A DNA stretch of 60,390 nucleotides from Janthinobacterium sp. (GTDB lineage Bacteria > Pseudomonadota > Gammaproteobacteria > Burkholderiales > Burkholderiaceae_D), in contig PKWL01000080.1 in assembly GCA_003133225.1 (NCBI GenBank), positions 1-60,390 of the forward strand, in the 5' to 3' direction. Positions within the stretch are counted from its first letter, which is position 1. The number at the start of each line of letters is the position of its first letter. Shown piece by piece: positions 36,035 to 44,408 of the stretch. The translations under genes were made by a program, and so were the position numbers. A model generated the notes under the pieces. That model did not search any database. It saw nothing but the letters and a program-made list of their open reading frames with translations, and had not been told where the DNA came from.

Positions 36035-37177
36035 TTAGTAGGCCGAATGTTCGTTATCGCGAATATGTTCAAGAGTGACCTTGCCGCGCACCACCCGGTA
36101 GACCCAACCCGTATACATGATGATAATCGGTAGCATGATGACCACCACCCAGAACATGATGGCCAGACTCTTTTGGCTGGCCACCGCATCCCACGCGGTC
36201 AAGCTACTGCCGGGCGCGAGCGATGAAGGCATCACGAAAGGAAACATGGCGCTGCCGGCCGTCAAAATGATCGACGCCACGCTCAAACCGCTGGCCAGGA
36301 AGGCGGCCACGGTATGACGCCTGGCGCTCAACAGCATGACAAGCAAGGCGCCGGCGAACGCGGTGACGGGGAAAATGAGGGTGGCCGGCCAACGCGCATA
36401 ATTATCAAGCCAGGCGCCGCTAGAGCGCTCCACGGTTTTCGCCACCGGCATAAAGGCGGTATTGACGTCCGGCATGGAGGTGATGCGGTAGCCGTCCATA
36501 CCAAACGCGACCCACACGCCGGCCGCGGCGAACGCGGCGATGGTAGCTAGGGCGGCCAGGATGGCGACCTTGCGCGCCCGTGCTGCGAGGACACCCTCCG
36601 TTTTTTGCTGCAAAAAGGTGGCGCCGTGCATGACCAGCATGGCGACGCTGAGCGTGCCCGCCAGCAGTCCGAAGGGATTGATGAGGGCCAGAAAATTTCC
36701 CGTATATTCCATGCGCATGGTGTTGTCGTAATGAAAGGGCACGCCCAGCAGCAGGTTGCCAAAAGCGATGCCGAAGATCAAGGGTGGCACAAAGCCGCCG
36801 ATAAACAGGCCCCAGTCCCAGGCGCAGCGCCAGCGTGGATCGGCGATTTTGCTGCGATAATCGAAACCGACCGGGCGGAAAAACAGGGAGAACAGGAGCA
36901 CCATCATGGCGATGTAAAATCCGGAAAACGCTGCGCCATAGACTAGCGGCCAGGCCGCGAACAGGGCGCCGCCGGCAGTGATGAACCAGGTCTGATTGCC
37001 CTCCCAGGTTGGGCCGATGGTATTAATGATGACGCGTCGCTCGGCATCGGTCTTGCCCAGAAAGGGCAGGCTGATGCCAACGCCGAAATCGAAGCCATCC
37101 GTCAGCGCAAAGCCGATCAACAGCAGACCGACGAAACACCACCAGATCACTTTTAAGGTCATATAGTCAAATAACAT
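36035..37177 (-). CDS. cydB: Cytochrome bd quinol oxidase subunit II CydB (first operon)
   Basis: 380 aa polytopic inner-membrane protein with about eight or nine hydrophobic segments. Family blocks are [15 protein letters not shown] near residue 20-34, [31 protein letters not shown]-type [13 protein letters not shown], and the C-terminal [21 protein letters not shown]. It partners CydA in the bd-type oxidase. AAGGA precedes ATG 37177 and the gene follows cydA by nine bases. Length matches E. coli CydB (379 aa). Confidence 0.96.
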   Translation of the reverse strand: MLFDYMTLKVIWWCFVGLLLIGFALTDGFDFGVGISLPFLGKTDAERRVIINTIGPTWEGNQTWFITAGGALFAAWPLVYGAAFSGFYIAMMVLLFSLFFRPVGFDYRSKIADPRWRCAWDWGLFIGGFVPPLIFGIAFGNLLLGVPFHYDNTMRMEYTGNFLALINPFGLLAGTLSVAMLVMHGATFLQQKTEGVLAARARKVAILAALATIAAFAAAGVWVAFGMDGYRITSMPDVNTAFMPVAKTVERSSGAWLDNYARWPATLIFPVTAFAGALLVMLLSARRHTVAAFLASGLSVASIILTAGSAMFPFVMPSSLAPGSSLTAWDAVASQKSLAIMFWVVVIMLPIIIMYTGWVYRVVRGKVTLEHIRDNEHSAY

Positions 37178-37186
37178 CGCGTATCC

Positions 37187-38743
37187 TTAGTGTGGTTGTT
37201 CCCAATGATATTTGCCGCTGTGCAGGCTGCTTGGTCCCTGGCGCGCGAACTTGATCATCAAGGTCAGTTCAATGATGAGCAGCACGGTGTAAAAGCCGAG
37301 GAAACCTGCCAGACTGAAGTACACACTGGAGACCGGCAGGGTCGAGGCTGACAGATGAGTCGGCAAGATGCCCGCGATGGTCCAAGGTTGGCGCCCATAT
37401 TCGGCCACCACCCAGCCCAGCTCGGCTGCAACCCAAGGCAGGGGAATAGCGCATATTGCCAGTTTCAGCAGCCAGCGTTGGGACGCCAGGCGCTGGCGGA
37501 TCAGGAAGTAAAACGAGGCGCTGAAAATGAAGAGGAACAGCAGGCCCAGCCCAACCATCACCCGAAACGACCAGAACATCGGCGCCACCTTGGGCACCGA
37601 GTCGGCCAAGGCCAGCTTGATCTGGGCTTCGGTCGCATCCGTTACGTTTGGTGCATATTTTTTCAGCAACAAGCCATAACCGAGGTCGGCCTTGAGGCGG
37701 GCGAATTCGGCACGCGCCTCAGGCGAGCTGTCACCTGACTTCAGGCGCGTCAAGGCAGCGTAGGCCAGTATGCCATTGCGGATGCGCGCTTCATGCGCGC
37801 GTTTTAACTCCTTGATGCCAATGACTTGCTTGTCGGCTGAACGGGTCGCAATCAGGCCCAGCATATAGGGAATTTTGAGCGCGTAATCGGTGCGTTCCAT
37901 AGCATCGTTGGGCAGACCGACCAGGGTAATGCTCGCCGGCGCAGGTTCAGTCTCCCATTCCGCTTCGATGGCGGCCAGTTTCACCTTGTTGACTTCGCCC
38001 GCGGTGTAGCCGGACTCGTCGCCCAGCACGATCACCGACAGGCTCGACGCGAGGCCAAAGCCGGCCGCGATGGCAAACGAGCGCAGTGCGAACGGCACAT
38101 CGCGCGCCTTGAGCAGGTAAAAGGCGGATATTCCAAGCACGAACATCGATGCCGTCACGTAACCGGCTGCCACCGTGTGCACGAACTTGACTTGCGCTAC
38201 TGGATTAAAGATAACGTCGCTGATGCTGACCAATTCCATGCGCATGGTCTCGAAATTAAACTCGGCGCCGACCGGGTTGTTCATCCAGCCGTTCGCAATC
38301 AGGATCCACAATGCCGACAAGCTAGAGCCGAGCGCGACCAGAAAAGTCACCCCCAGATGTTGCACCTTCGACAGTTTGTCCCATCCGAAAAAAAACAGGC
38401 CGACAAACGTCGATTCGAGAAAAAACGCCATCATCCCTTCGATCGCCAGCGGCGTGCCGAAAATGTCTCCCACGTAATGTGAGTAATACGCCCAATTGGT
38501 GCCGAACTGGAATTCGAGGGTGATGCCGGTCGCCACGCCCATCGCAAAATTGATGCCGAATAGCTTGCCCCAGAACTTGGTCATATCGAGGTAGATTTCG
38601 CGCCCGGTCATCACGTAGACCGACTCCATGATGACCAGGATCCAGGACAGGCCGAGAGTCAATGGCACAAATAAGAAGTGATACAGGGCGGTGGCGGCAA
38701 ATTGCAGCCGCGATAGACTAACAACATCATCAAGGGGGATCAT
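37187..38743 (-). CDS. cydA: Cytochrome bd quinol oxidase subunit I CydA (first operon)
   Basis: 518 aa haem-bearing subunit. Hallmarks are SRLQFAATALYHFLFVPLTLG with the N-terminal haem b595 His19 region, GTNWAYYSHYVGDIFG, LGDESGYTAGEVNKVKLAAIEAEWETEPAP (start of the quinol-binding Q-loop) and AEYGRQPWTI. The GRQPW motif and long Q-loop place it with E. coli-type CydA rather than cyanide-insensitive CIO. Its ATG overlaps the cydP stop (ATGA), and AAGGTG lies inside cydP. Confidence 0.97.
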   Translation of the reverse strand: MIPLDDVVSLSRLQFAATALYHFLFVPLTLGLSWILVIMESVYVMTGREIYLDMTKFWGKLFGINFAMGVATGITLEFQFGTNWAYYSHYVGDIFGTPLAIEGMMAFFLESTFVGLFFFGWDKLSKVQHLGVTFLVALGSSLSALWILIANGWMNNPVGAEFNFETMRMELVSISDVIFNPVAQVKFVHTVAAGYVTASMFVLGISAFYLLKARDVPFALRSFAIAAGFGLASSLSVIVLGDESGYTAGEVNKVKLAAIEAEWETEPAPASITLVGLPNDAMERTDYALKIPYMLGLIATRSADKQVIGIKELKRAHEARIRNGILAYAALTRLKSGDSSPEARAEFARLKADLGYGLLLKKYAPNVTDATEAQIKLALADSVPKVAPMFWSFRVMVGLGLLFLFIFSASFYFLIRQRLASQRWLLKLAICAIPLPWVAAELGWVVAEYGRQPWTIAGILPTHLSASTLPVSSVYFSLAGFLGFYTVLLIIELTLMIKFARQGPSSLHSGKYHWEQPH

Positions 38744-38946
38744 CGTTCACCTTCGGGGAAGTGGGGGAGCGGGGCGGGTGTCGCCAGCAGGTGTTGTTCG
38801 ACCTGGCTGGTGGGCAAACGCATTTTTTTGATTTGTGGCGTCGAGAAAAAGACTTTCCACAAGAGCGCCAAGAGGAGCAGCTTCAATATCAGCGCTAAAG
38901 TAATGGTCAACGCTAGGGACACGCTAGAGCGCCGGGGGCGCTTCAT
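38740..38946 (-). CDS. cydP: CydP-like small bd oxidase subunit
   Basis: 68 aa: basic N-terminus (MKRPRRSS), one strong transmembrane helix (SLALTITLALILKLLLLALLWKVFF), then a polar tail. This is the shape of the small protein named CydP that precedes cydA in many beta- and gammaproteobacteria. It overlaps the regulator stop by ATGA (38943-38946) and the cydA start by ATGA (38740-38743), so all three are translationally coupled. Identification rests on position and topology as much as on sequence. Confidence 0.75.
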   Translation of the reverse strand: MKRPRRSSVSLALTITLALILKLLLLALLWKVFFSTPQIKKMRLPTSQVEQHLLATPAPLPHFPEGER

Positions 38947-39548
38947 TTCGGGACTTTGGTCGCACGCCGCGGCAATTCGTCGGCAGCAGTCACCGGCGAA
39001 TTGGATGGGCTTGGCGAAGAGTCGGCGCACCCCAGCAGCATTTTGACATTGGAGCCCATCTTCATTAACGAGGTCAGGATTTCCGGGGACAGATGCTGGA
39101 CATCGTCCAACCACGAACTCGACAGTTCAATCAAGTCGTACATGGTGCGCAAACGCTGCTGGACGTTACGATCCGCTTCGGTGGCTGGGCTCTCTTCCAA
39201 GATGTCGCGCAGCATCGTCAAGGTGGGTTCGACTTCGCGCCGGCGGCGCTCGTCGAGAAGGGTCTTGAATATGGCCCAGATATCTTTAGGCGGCTCGAAA
39301 TACTCGCGGCGGTCAGCCGGAAAATGGCGCAGTTTGACTAGGCGCCATGATTGCAATTCTTTGAGCCCGATTGAAACGTTGGAGCGCGAAAAAGATAAAT
39401 ATTCGGCGATCTCGTCGGCATTTAGGGGCGTTGCGACGATGTACAACAAGGCGTACATCTGGCCGACCGTGCGGTTGATGCCCCAACGGCGGCCCATTTC
39501 GCCGAAATGAAGAATGAATTTTTGCGCCAGGGGGCTCAATTTGGTCAT
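38943..39548 (-). CDS. GbsR/MarR-type transcriptional regulator of the cyd operon
   Basis: 201 aa with a MarR-like winged helix (about residues 10-95: GRRWGINRTVGQMYALLYIVATPLNADEIAEYLSFSRSNVSIGLKEL), matching the GbsR-type subfamily (COG1510). A helical C-terminal dimer domain and a disordered, Ser/Pro-rich tail follow. As first gene of the regulator-cydP-cydA-cydB-cydX operon with overlapping junctions, it probably controls the operon and itself. A large inverted repeat lies immediately upstream. The signal is unknown; no cysteine cluster suggesting an iron-sulfur sensor is evident. Confidence 0.88.
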   Translation of the reverse strand: MTKLSPLAQKFILHFGEMGRRWGINRTVGQMYALLYIVATPLNADEIAEYLSFSRSNVSIGLKELQSWRLVKLRHFPADRREYFEPPKDIWAIFKTLLDERRRREVEPTLTMLRDILEESPATEADRNVQQRLRTMYDLIELSSSWLDDVQHLSPEILTSLMKMGSNVKMLLGCADSSPSPSNSPVTAADELPRRATKVPK

Positions 39549-39553
39549 TGTCG

Positions 39554-39598
39554 GAACGCGCTCTAATTTTCAGTAATTTTTGTAATTATAGAACGTTC
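39554..39598. promoter_or_regulatory. Inverted-repeat operator candidate for the cyd regulator
   Basis: Left arm GAACGCGCTCTAATT (39554-39568) and right arm AATTATAGAACGTTC (39584-39598) are complementary at 12 of 15 positions and separated by exactly 15 bases. The site begins six bases upstream of the regulator's ATG, so binding would block transcription or initiation. The right arm ends in the palindrome GAACGTTC. Confidence 0.6.
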
Positions 39599-40418
39599 AA
39601 AAATCATTGGCCACTGGCTTCTTTCTCCTCGGCCCTGTTGCGCAGGTGAATGCCGGCGACAAGGGGCAAGCGGACGGTTCAGTTTTTGCTGCCAGCTTGT
39701 GGGGATCTGCTGCGGTCCCTAGGGCGTCAACATAGGCGCGCACGGTCTCAAGCGTGGCACCGCCGACACCGGGCAACCAAAAATGGGTTCAGTGCCAAAA
39801 CAAGGGTTTGCTGTACTATTTTGCCATGTGTGCGGCAAAGCGGCCTTCCTTTGATTTACATTCAGACGGAGGATGGCATAGAACAAGCATGGCCGGTATT
39901 TCACGAACGGTTCTGCCGGCAGTCAGTGAGCGGGACGTTCGGAGCTCGGCGCGCAGCGACACGTGGTGATAGGCGCCGTCAGCCGCACGCATCGGGACAT
40001 CGCAAGCGGTTTTCTGGCCCGTGTCTTGGCTAATTTTTTTTGATGAATTTCCGCGCATTGCTGCGCATGAGCTTTAAAGAGTGGCTAAAGAGGGGGCTAA
40101 AAAACGGTCAACGGATGAAACGGCGGGTTCAGCTATGCATAAACAGCAAAGTTACACGCTGCCAGCGGCAAATTATCCTCTCAGCCTTCCATGGCAACGC
40201 CCAAGACCCCACGCCACGGCCCGCGGGAAAACTTGGCGTTTGGTTCGACAGTTCTGGACGGCCCGACGCCTGGCGCGAAACCACGGCATCGTTCCCGCAG
40301 TGGCCATACTCGCGCCGGTTCATCAGGTCATCCATCGGCGCGAAAGCTGGAAATTTTGCCGCTGAAACAGAAGGTTCAGAGAAAAATCAGAAAGCAAACG
40401 CCGAGATCCCGCGTGCTG
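39599..40418. other. Gap between cyd operon and KGG gene
   Basis: About 820 bp with several overlapping frames (39650-40576) that lack ribosome-binding sites and family features. No transposase, RNA gene or repeat was recognised. Confidence 0.35.
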
Positions 40419-40814
40419 CTATTTCTCGTTATTCTTGGGGCCTAGCTTGGCAGTCTTTGCGCTTTGTTCCGATGATCCGCTGCGGGACGATGCGCTATCG
40501 CTCTCGCGATTGGCCGCCTGGCGACTTTCTCCGCCCTTGCGGCCGATCTCGGCCATGTGGCTGCGGTCGCGGCTGACCGCTTCGCCACCTTTTTGTCCTG
40601 CCCGGCGCGCTTCTTCCGAATCGAATTCGTGCGCCGTGCCTTTTTGATGTGCGGCTTGGCCACCCTTGCTGGCAATTTCCCGTTGTGTTTGCTCATCCAT
40701 TGCAGCGAAACCCCGTTTGCTGGGATGCCCTTCACTCTTTAGGTTGCTTTGTCCCCCAGCCTTTTGACTACTACCCGATCCGCTGCTGCTTTTGTTTCCT
40801 GGACTTGTTGCCAT
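40419..40814 (-). CDS. KGG-domain stress protein
   Basis: 131 aa, very hydrophilic, Ser/Gly/Lys-rich. Three KGG-type units are visible: REIASKGGQAAHQKG, ARRAGQKGGEAVSRD and MAEIGRKGGESRQ, preceded by SKRGFAAMD, the signature of YciG/general-stress KGG proteins that resemble plant LEA hydrophilins. Likely cytosolic, disordered and desiccation- or stationary-phase-related. ATG 40814 has AGGAG six bases upstream, better than the in-frame ATG 40832. Confidence 0.88.
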   Translation of the reverse strand: MATSPGNKSSSGSGSSQKAGGQSNLKSEGHPSKRGFAAMDEQTQREIASKGGQAAHQKGTAHEFDSEEARRAGQKGGEAVSRDRSHMAEIGRKGGESRQAANRESDSASSRSGSSEQSAKTAKLGPKNNEK

Positions 40815-41293
40815 GTCGATCTCCTCAGACATAAAACCTCGTTTCCCAATCGTCGTCAACGGCGGCGGCGCTTGGGGGCGCAGAACTGATCCGGTATCCC
40901 TATTGGCGTGCTTAGCAATCCGGCCGCTCTTGGCTGTTAGAGAAATAGGATTGGCATTAGTTCCACATTTGTTTAAACGACTTCAGCCGGAGTTTTCTTC
41001 GCCATCTGTGCGAATTTCTTGTACAGGTTTGCCACTGGCATCCGTTTCGTTTCCTACACCGCATGCCATTTGCCGCGTGCCATTTGATTAGTCCTCGACG
41101 CCAACATTAAGACTTGCAGGCGCGCACCGCGCCATACAATAGCGCGACTTTTTCTAATGCTCGCCGCAGCGTGTCTGCCGTAACAGCCTATCAGCTTGGC
41201 AGCAGCGTCACTTGCACTTGATTGAGCCGTCCATTGCGTGACCCCAGTTGGCGCCCGCCCAATGGACAGCGGGCGACGATGTGGGCAACCGGC
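40815..41293. other. Gap between KGG gene and phasin
   Basis: 479 bp without a convincing gene. A GC hairpin (CGCCCGC 41252-41258 / GCGGGCG 41269-41275) lies just beyond the phasin 3' end and may stabilise or end its transcript. Confidence 0.35.
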
Positions 41294-41782
41294 TTAGTGT
41301 GTCTGACCCTGTTGGCCTTGCTGACCGTCGGAAACCTTTTGGGTCGCGTTGGTTATTTTATCTAACAGGGCACGCTGGCGTTGGCTGGCTTTTTCAGTTT
41401 CCTCGGTCGCTTTGCTGGCTATTTCATCGGCGACAGCTGCTGCCGTGCGGGTTGCTTCAGGGATATGCGTTTCCGCCGTTTTGGTCAGCTCCACATGCGT
41501 GCCGGCGATCAGGCTGGATAAGTTCTGCTGGTAATCGCGCAGTTTTTCGGTGGTCGGATGAAATTGGTTTGCCGCCAGCGAAGCAAACTCGGTGGCGTCT
41601 TTGGCTTGCATTAGCTGGCGGCTGCTGTTGGTAAATTCCTCCATAAGTTCATGCGCCAGTTGAAGATTTAATTCCATTATTTTTTGCGTTGAATCAAACA
41701 TTTTCTTGGACATGTCGGTGAAAAATGATAGTTGCGCTTCCAAATGCTGTTTCAGAACTGGGCTGATGGTTTGCGATAACAT
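41294..41782 (-). CDS. Phasin family protein
   Basis: 162 aa, almost entirely helical. The phasin_2 core is visible at about residues 1-105 (MFDSTQKIMELNLQLAHELMEEFTNSSRQLMQAKDATEFASLAANQF...LRDYQQNLSSLIAGT). The Gln/Thr/Ala-rich C-terminus ends in a GQQGQQGQ stretch. Phasins coat polyhydroxyalkanoate granules and control their size and number. GAGGTG precedes ATG. It is distinct from the TIGR01837-type protein at 32692, so the strain carries two types of granule protein in this window. Confidence 0.9.
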   Translation of the reverse strand: MLSQTISPVLKQHLEAQLSFFTDMSKKMFDSTQKIMELNLQLAHELMEEFTNSSRQLMQAKDATEFASLAANQFHPTTEKLRDYQQNLSSLIAGTHVELTKTAETHIPEATRTAAAVADEIASKATEETEKASQRQRALLDKITNATQKVSDGQQGQQGQTH

Positions 41783-42205
41783 AGGACACCTCGGTAAAAA
41801 TTCTTCAACAAAATGTCACCCGGACAGATGCTAGGTGATGCGGTGCTTTTCTCAAGCACATAGATAGACGCTTATTGAACATACAAGTTCCTGCTGAATC
41901 GGATTATTTTGCGAAAAATGAGGCATGGCAGATACGTGCTTTGCCCTCGACCATCCGCGCCAGCTCGAGTGACCTCGTCGCGGGCACCATTTCCCCTGCT
42001 TTTTGCCACCATCACCCTGCCATGCCGGCCGCGCGTAACGGGCGAAATTGCGGGCCCCCAATTTTCCCGCTTCATAAATCGTTTGTTGAAAGGGGTGGTG
42101 GCGAAATTTATTCCAAATAGAGGGTCAGTGCTAGTTTGAATAAGAAATAGTTTTCACTCAGCCGTGCGACAATACGGGCCTGGTAGACGACCCTTGGACA
42201 CACTG
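41783..42205. other. Divergent gap phasin / purU
   Basis: 423 bp with no convincing gene and no regulatory element I can name. Confidence 0.35.
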
Positions 42206-43072
42206 ATGCATCCGGAATACATTTTGACATTGTCCTGCTTGGACCAGCGCGGTATCGTGCATCGTGTGTCGGGTTTTCTGGCCGAGCATGGCTGTAACAT
42301 TCTCGATTCGGCCCAGTTTGGCGACCAAGAGTCGCAGCTGTTTTTTATGCGAGTCCATTTTGCGTTGGAAGATGGGGGCGTCGATGATGGCGCTCTGCGC
42401 GCCGATTTCGCCGCGTTGTCGCAGGACATGCAGCTTAACGGTCAGTTGTACGATGCCCGTTACAAGCCGCGAGTCATGCTGATGGTGTCGAAAATCGGCC
42501 ACTGCCTGAACGATTTGCTGTTCCGCTACAAGAGCGGGCTGCTGCCGGTCACTATTCCGATCATCATTTCTAACCACATGGATTTTTACCAACTGGCGGC
42601 CAGCTACAATATTCCGTTTCAGCATTTGCCATTACCCGACGGCGCCACGGAAACAACGAAGCTGGCGCAGGAAGCGCGCATCCTCGAGCTGATGGACATA
42701 CACGGCATCGATCTGGTGGTACTGGCCCGATACATGCAGATCCTGTCGCCCGCCCTGTGCACTGCAATGCGGGGCAAGGCGATCAATATTCATCATTCCT
42801 TCCTACCTAGTTTCAAGGGCGCCAAACCCTACGCGCAGGCCCATCAGCGCGGTGTGAAGCTGATCGGCGCTACTGCCCATTTCGTCACCGCCAACCTTGA
42901 TGAAGGTCCCATCATCGAGCAAGACGTGGAGCGGGTCGATCATGCGATGGATGCCGATACGCTGTCGGCCATTGGACGCGACGCCGAATGCGTGGTGTTA
43001 GCGCGCGCCGTGAAATGGTTCGTCGAGCACCGCATTTTGCAAAACGGCGACAAAACCGTCGTCTTCAAATAG
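42206..43072 (+). CDS. purU: Formyltetrahydrofolate deformylase PurU
   Basis: 288 aa. An N-terminal ACT domain (about residues 3-85: YILTLSCLDQRGIVHRVSGFLAEHGCNILDSAQF) is followed by a formyltransferase-fold catalytic domain with VMLMVSKIGHCLNDLLFR, IISNHMDF, and the active-site NIHHSFLPSFKGAKPYAQAHQRGVKLIGATAHFV. It hydrolyses 10-formyl-THF to formate and THF, balancing one-carbon pools. ATG 42206 is where family similarity begins; the frame is open back to 42164. yaeQ follows 28 bases later. Confidence 0.95.
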   Translation: MHPEYILTLSCLDQRGIVHRVSGFLAEHGCNILDSAQFGDQESQLFFMRVHFALEDGGVDDGALRADFAALSQDMQLNGQLYDARYKPRVMLMVSKIGHCLNDLLFRYKSGLLPVTIPIIISNHMDFYQLAASYNIPFQHLPLPDGATETTKLAQEARILELMDIHGIDLVVLARYMQILSPALCTAMRGKAINIHHSFLPSFKGAKPYAQAHQRGVKLIGATAHFVTANLDEGPIIEQDVERVDHAMDADTLSAIGRDAECVVLARAVKWFVEHRILQNGDKTVVFK

Positions 43073-43100
43073 CTTTCTTTAACTAGGCAGACCTTATTCG

Positions 43101-43643
43101 ATGGCCCTCAAAGCAACAATATTCAAAGCCGATGTGCAGATTGCGGACATGGACCGCAACTATTATCAAGACCACGTACTGACCCTGGCGCGTCATCCTT
43201 CCGAGACCGACGAGCGCCTGATGGTGCGTCTGCTGGCTTTCGCGATTCATGCCAGCGATACGCTCACTTTCACCAAGGGCCTGTTCGACACGGATGAACC
43301 GGACCTGTGGTCGAAGGACCTGACCGGCGCAATCAAGCTTTGGGTTGAGATCGGCCAACCGGATGAAAAACGTATCCTGAAAGCTTGCGGCCGTTCGGAA
43401 CGCGTAGTCGTCTATTCCTACGGCGCGACTAGCCATATCTGGTGGAAGCAGATGGCCAATAAACTGGAGCGGGCCAGGAATCTGACTGTGATCAACTTGC
43501 CCGCGACCGCGGCGGCCGATTTAGCGACGCTGGCGCAGCGCACCATGCACCTGCAATGCACCATACAGGATGGCCAGATCTGGCTAACCGATGGCACCAC
43601 AACGGTGGAGATCGCTCGCGAAACCGTCAAGTCCGGGCGTTAG
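43101..43643 (+). CDS. yaeQ: YaeQ family protein
   Basis: 180 aa with the YaeQ signature throughout: MALKATIFKADVQIADMDRNYYQDH, ETDERLMVRLLAFA, GLFDTDEPDLWSKDLTGAIKLWVEIGQPDEKR and CGRSERVVVYSYG. The fold resembles the PD-(D/E)XK nuclease family (Asp/Glu/Lys seen in EPDLW...WVEIGQPDEKR), but the function is unsettled; it was once proposed to affect RfaH-dependent expression. It probably shares a transcript with purU. Confidence 0.92.
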   Translation: MALKATIFKADVQIADMDRNYYQDHVLTLARHPSETDERLMVRLLAFAIHASDTLTFTKGLFDTDEPDLWSKDLTGAIKLWVEIGQPDEKRILKACGRSERVVVYSYGATSHIWWKQMANKLERARNLTVINLPATAAADLATLAQRTMHLQCTIQDGQIWLTDGTTTVEIARETVKSGR

Positions 43644-44408
43644 ACGGCTGAGGGTCGCGACGACGTGCGATCAAGGTGTGCTACTTTGCGCGCTGTCGCA
43701 GGCCGCCACGTCAGCCCGGTAAACCACTCGGCGCGATGGCGACAGACGGCTGCCGCCGCCAGCCACGGATGAGCCCCGCAGCGTTTTTCGGATCGGCGGC
43801 GCGAAAGGCTGCACAGACCTTAACTGGCATGTTCAAACCCGCCAAAACCAACCGTCAGACGGTCGCTTGCGCCAAGACTAGGATCTTGATCTGACGCCGT
43901 CCAATTTCATTAAATTTGCTCCGAGGAACCTCTGTCTTTAGTCCCGGTCGCAAAAGAAGCGGCCCTTCCTGCGTTATCGCGGCAGGTGCAAAGCGCGGGG
44001 ATGGGTGCCGTTCAAGCCTGCGTCTGTTGCGGTGCGGCGACAACGCCGCCGGACACGCCAAAACCAGCATGGCGAACTTTATTCTTGATGCGATCTGGTC
44101 CTCCTGCCGGGAGGATGTCAATCATCAGTGAAATGCTCGCGCTTGAATTTAAGCCGCCGCCACGAACTCTTCCAACACTAGGCGTTGATTGTGCAGATCA
44201 GGCTTTTGCGTTGCGCGAGATCAGGACCATAGGCACTCCTTGTTGCCACTTAAACCGGGCGCCAATGCGCAGGATGGCCCGGCGCAGCTGCCAATGGCTA
44301 GGCAGCGAAGGCTAGGCTTATTTTCCTTGCAAGCAGTGCCCGGAATGTGTAACCTAAAAGCAACTTTTTTAATCAAGCTGGGCCGATCTTCTGGCGCTTA
44401 ACCGAATC
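43644..44408. other. Gap between yaeQ and the histidine kinase
   Basis: 765 bp. Overlapping plus-strand frames (43676-44315) have no ribosome-binding site and unlike composition. No hairpin terminator or operator was recognised. Confidence 0.35.
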
